15,720 nt of DNA from DASZCR01 sp035942915 (GTDB lineage Bacteria; Acidobacteriota; Blastocatellia; Pyrinomonadales; Pyrinomonadaceae): contig DASZCR010000130.1 in assembly GCA_035942915.1 (NCBI GenBank), positions 1 through 15,720 on the forward strand. Reading direction: 5' to 3'. The position numbers and the translations under genes were made by a program. The notes beneath the pieces were generated by a model. That model saw only the letters and a program-made list of their open reading frames with translations, did not search any database and had not been told where the DNA came from. Shown in pieces: positions 15,206 through 15,720 of the stretch. Numbering within the stretch: position 1 is the first letter of the stretch; each line of letters begins with the position of its first letter.

Positions 15206-15720
15206 ATGAACAAGAGGCTGAAGAAACTTTTCGGGGCGCTGTCGTTGTTGGTGCTGTGTGGCGGGTTCGCGTCCGCGCAGGAAGCGGACGGCCGTGCGCA
15301 GGATTTGATTACGCGCGGCAACGAGAAATATGCACGCACGCAGTACGAGGCGGCCATCGCCCTCTATGCGCGCGTGCCGGCAGACGCGGGCGAGGCTTAC
15401 GCGCAGGCTCTCTACAACATCGGCGTCTGCCGCTTTGAACTCTGGCAGACGGAGGAGGCCGTGCGCGCCTACCGGCAGGCCATCGAGGCGCGCGGCGGGC
15501 GCTACGCCAAGGCTTCTTACGCGCTCGGCGTGGCGCTCGAAGAGTTGGGGCGCATGGAGGAAGCGAAGGAGGCTTACAGGCGCGCCGTCGCAGTGCCGGG
15601 CGCGGTTTACGCGCCTGCATACTACAAGCTGGGAATGATTGCGGCGCGCGCGGGCGAAGACGAGCGCGCGATTTCTCACTTCAGAGAGGCCATCAAACGC
15701 TCGAAAGAGAGGTTCCCTGC
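15206..15720 (+). CDS. Exported tetratricopeptide-repeat protein, 3'-partial
   Basis: The frame stays open to the window's end, giving 171 residues of a longer protein. The N-terminus is a Sec-type signal peptide: basic MNKRLKK, a hydrophobic core (9-21) and FASA-QE, with probable signal peptidase I cleavage after Ala 24. The mature part is built of helical repeats with TPR spacing: about 30-60, 65-98 (ALYNIGVCRF ... AVRAYRQAIE), 102-131 (ASYALGVALEELGRMEEAKEAYRRAV) and 137-167 (AYYKLGMIAARAGEDERAISHFREAI). TPR arrays mediate protein-protein contacts; this one should act in the periplasm or at the envelope. Partner and function cannot be told, and a C-terminal catalytic domain beyond the window is possible. 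It is separated from the regulators by 111 bp and may be an independent unit. Confidence 0.9.
   Translation, partial: MNKRLKKLFGALSLLVLCGGFASAQEADGRAQDLITRGNEKYARTQYEAAIALYARVPADAGEAYAQALYNIGVCRFELWQTEEAVRAYRQAIEARGGRYAKASYALGVALEELGRMEEAKEAYRRAVAVPGAVYAPAYYKLGMIAARAGEDERAISHFREAIKRSKERFP

Noticed and set aside
15251..15265. Lipoprotein signal (LVLC) in the TPR protein
   Set aside because: The residue before Cys is Leu, which does not fit a lipobox; the ASA-QE site downstream fits ordinary signal peptidase.
15199..15438. 79-codon plus-strand frame at the TPR gene
   Set aside because: It is out of frame with the TPR gene, which has the ribosome site, signal peptide and repeat pattern.

Overview
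This window is the 3' part of a modular biosynthetic gene cluster, followed by an unusual TIR-phosphatase fusion gene, a two-gene regulator unit and the start of an exported repeat protein. Every supported gene is on the + strand. The DNA is GC-rich (a sampled NRPS line, 3541-3600, has 39 G+C of 60) and strong AGGAG/GGAGG ribosome sites precede two genes. The exported TPR protein and the style of the megasynthases suit a GC-rich Gram-negative soil or biofilm bacterium. Acidobacteriota, Myxococcota or a cyanobacterium-like NRPS donor are all plausible, but no taxonomic marker gene is present and the assignment is inference only.

1-7005: the 3' portion of a hybrid NRPS-PKS gene, whose 5' end lies outside the window. 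Visible order: condensation domain (C-terminal third only), adenylation, carrier (PCP), ketosynthase, acyltransferase, ketoreductase, carrier (ACP). 7056-12167: an NRPS termination module with condensation, adenylation, PCP, a PAPS-type sulfotransferase domain and a type I thioesterase. Read collinearly, an upstream chain receives amino acid 1, is extended by malonate and reduced to a beta-hydroxy (statine-like gamma-amino-beta-hydroxy) unit, receives amino acid 2, may be sulfonated on the line, and is released.

12235-13431: an N-terminal TIR domain with the NADase-type glutamate fused to a phosphoserine-phosphatase-like HAD domain. It has its own strong ribosome site and visibly lower G+C. 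13509-15094: a TetR-family and an AraC-family regulator overlapping by ATGA, preceded by a promoter-like region with a perfect 12-bp palindrome that probably autoregulates the pair. 15206-15720: the N-terminal 171 residues of an exported TPR protein that continues beyond the window.

No gene-free stretch exceeds about 111 bases. I saw no tRNA, rRNA, CRISPR array, insertion sequence or convincing intrinsic terminator. The two items most worth attention are the on-line sulfotransferase between the PCP and the thioesterase of the last NRPS module, and the TIR-HAD fusion lying directly downstream of it.
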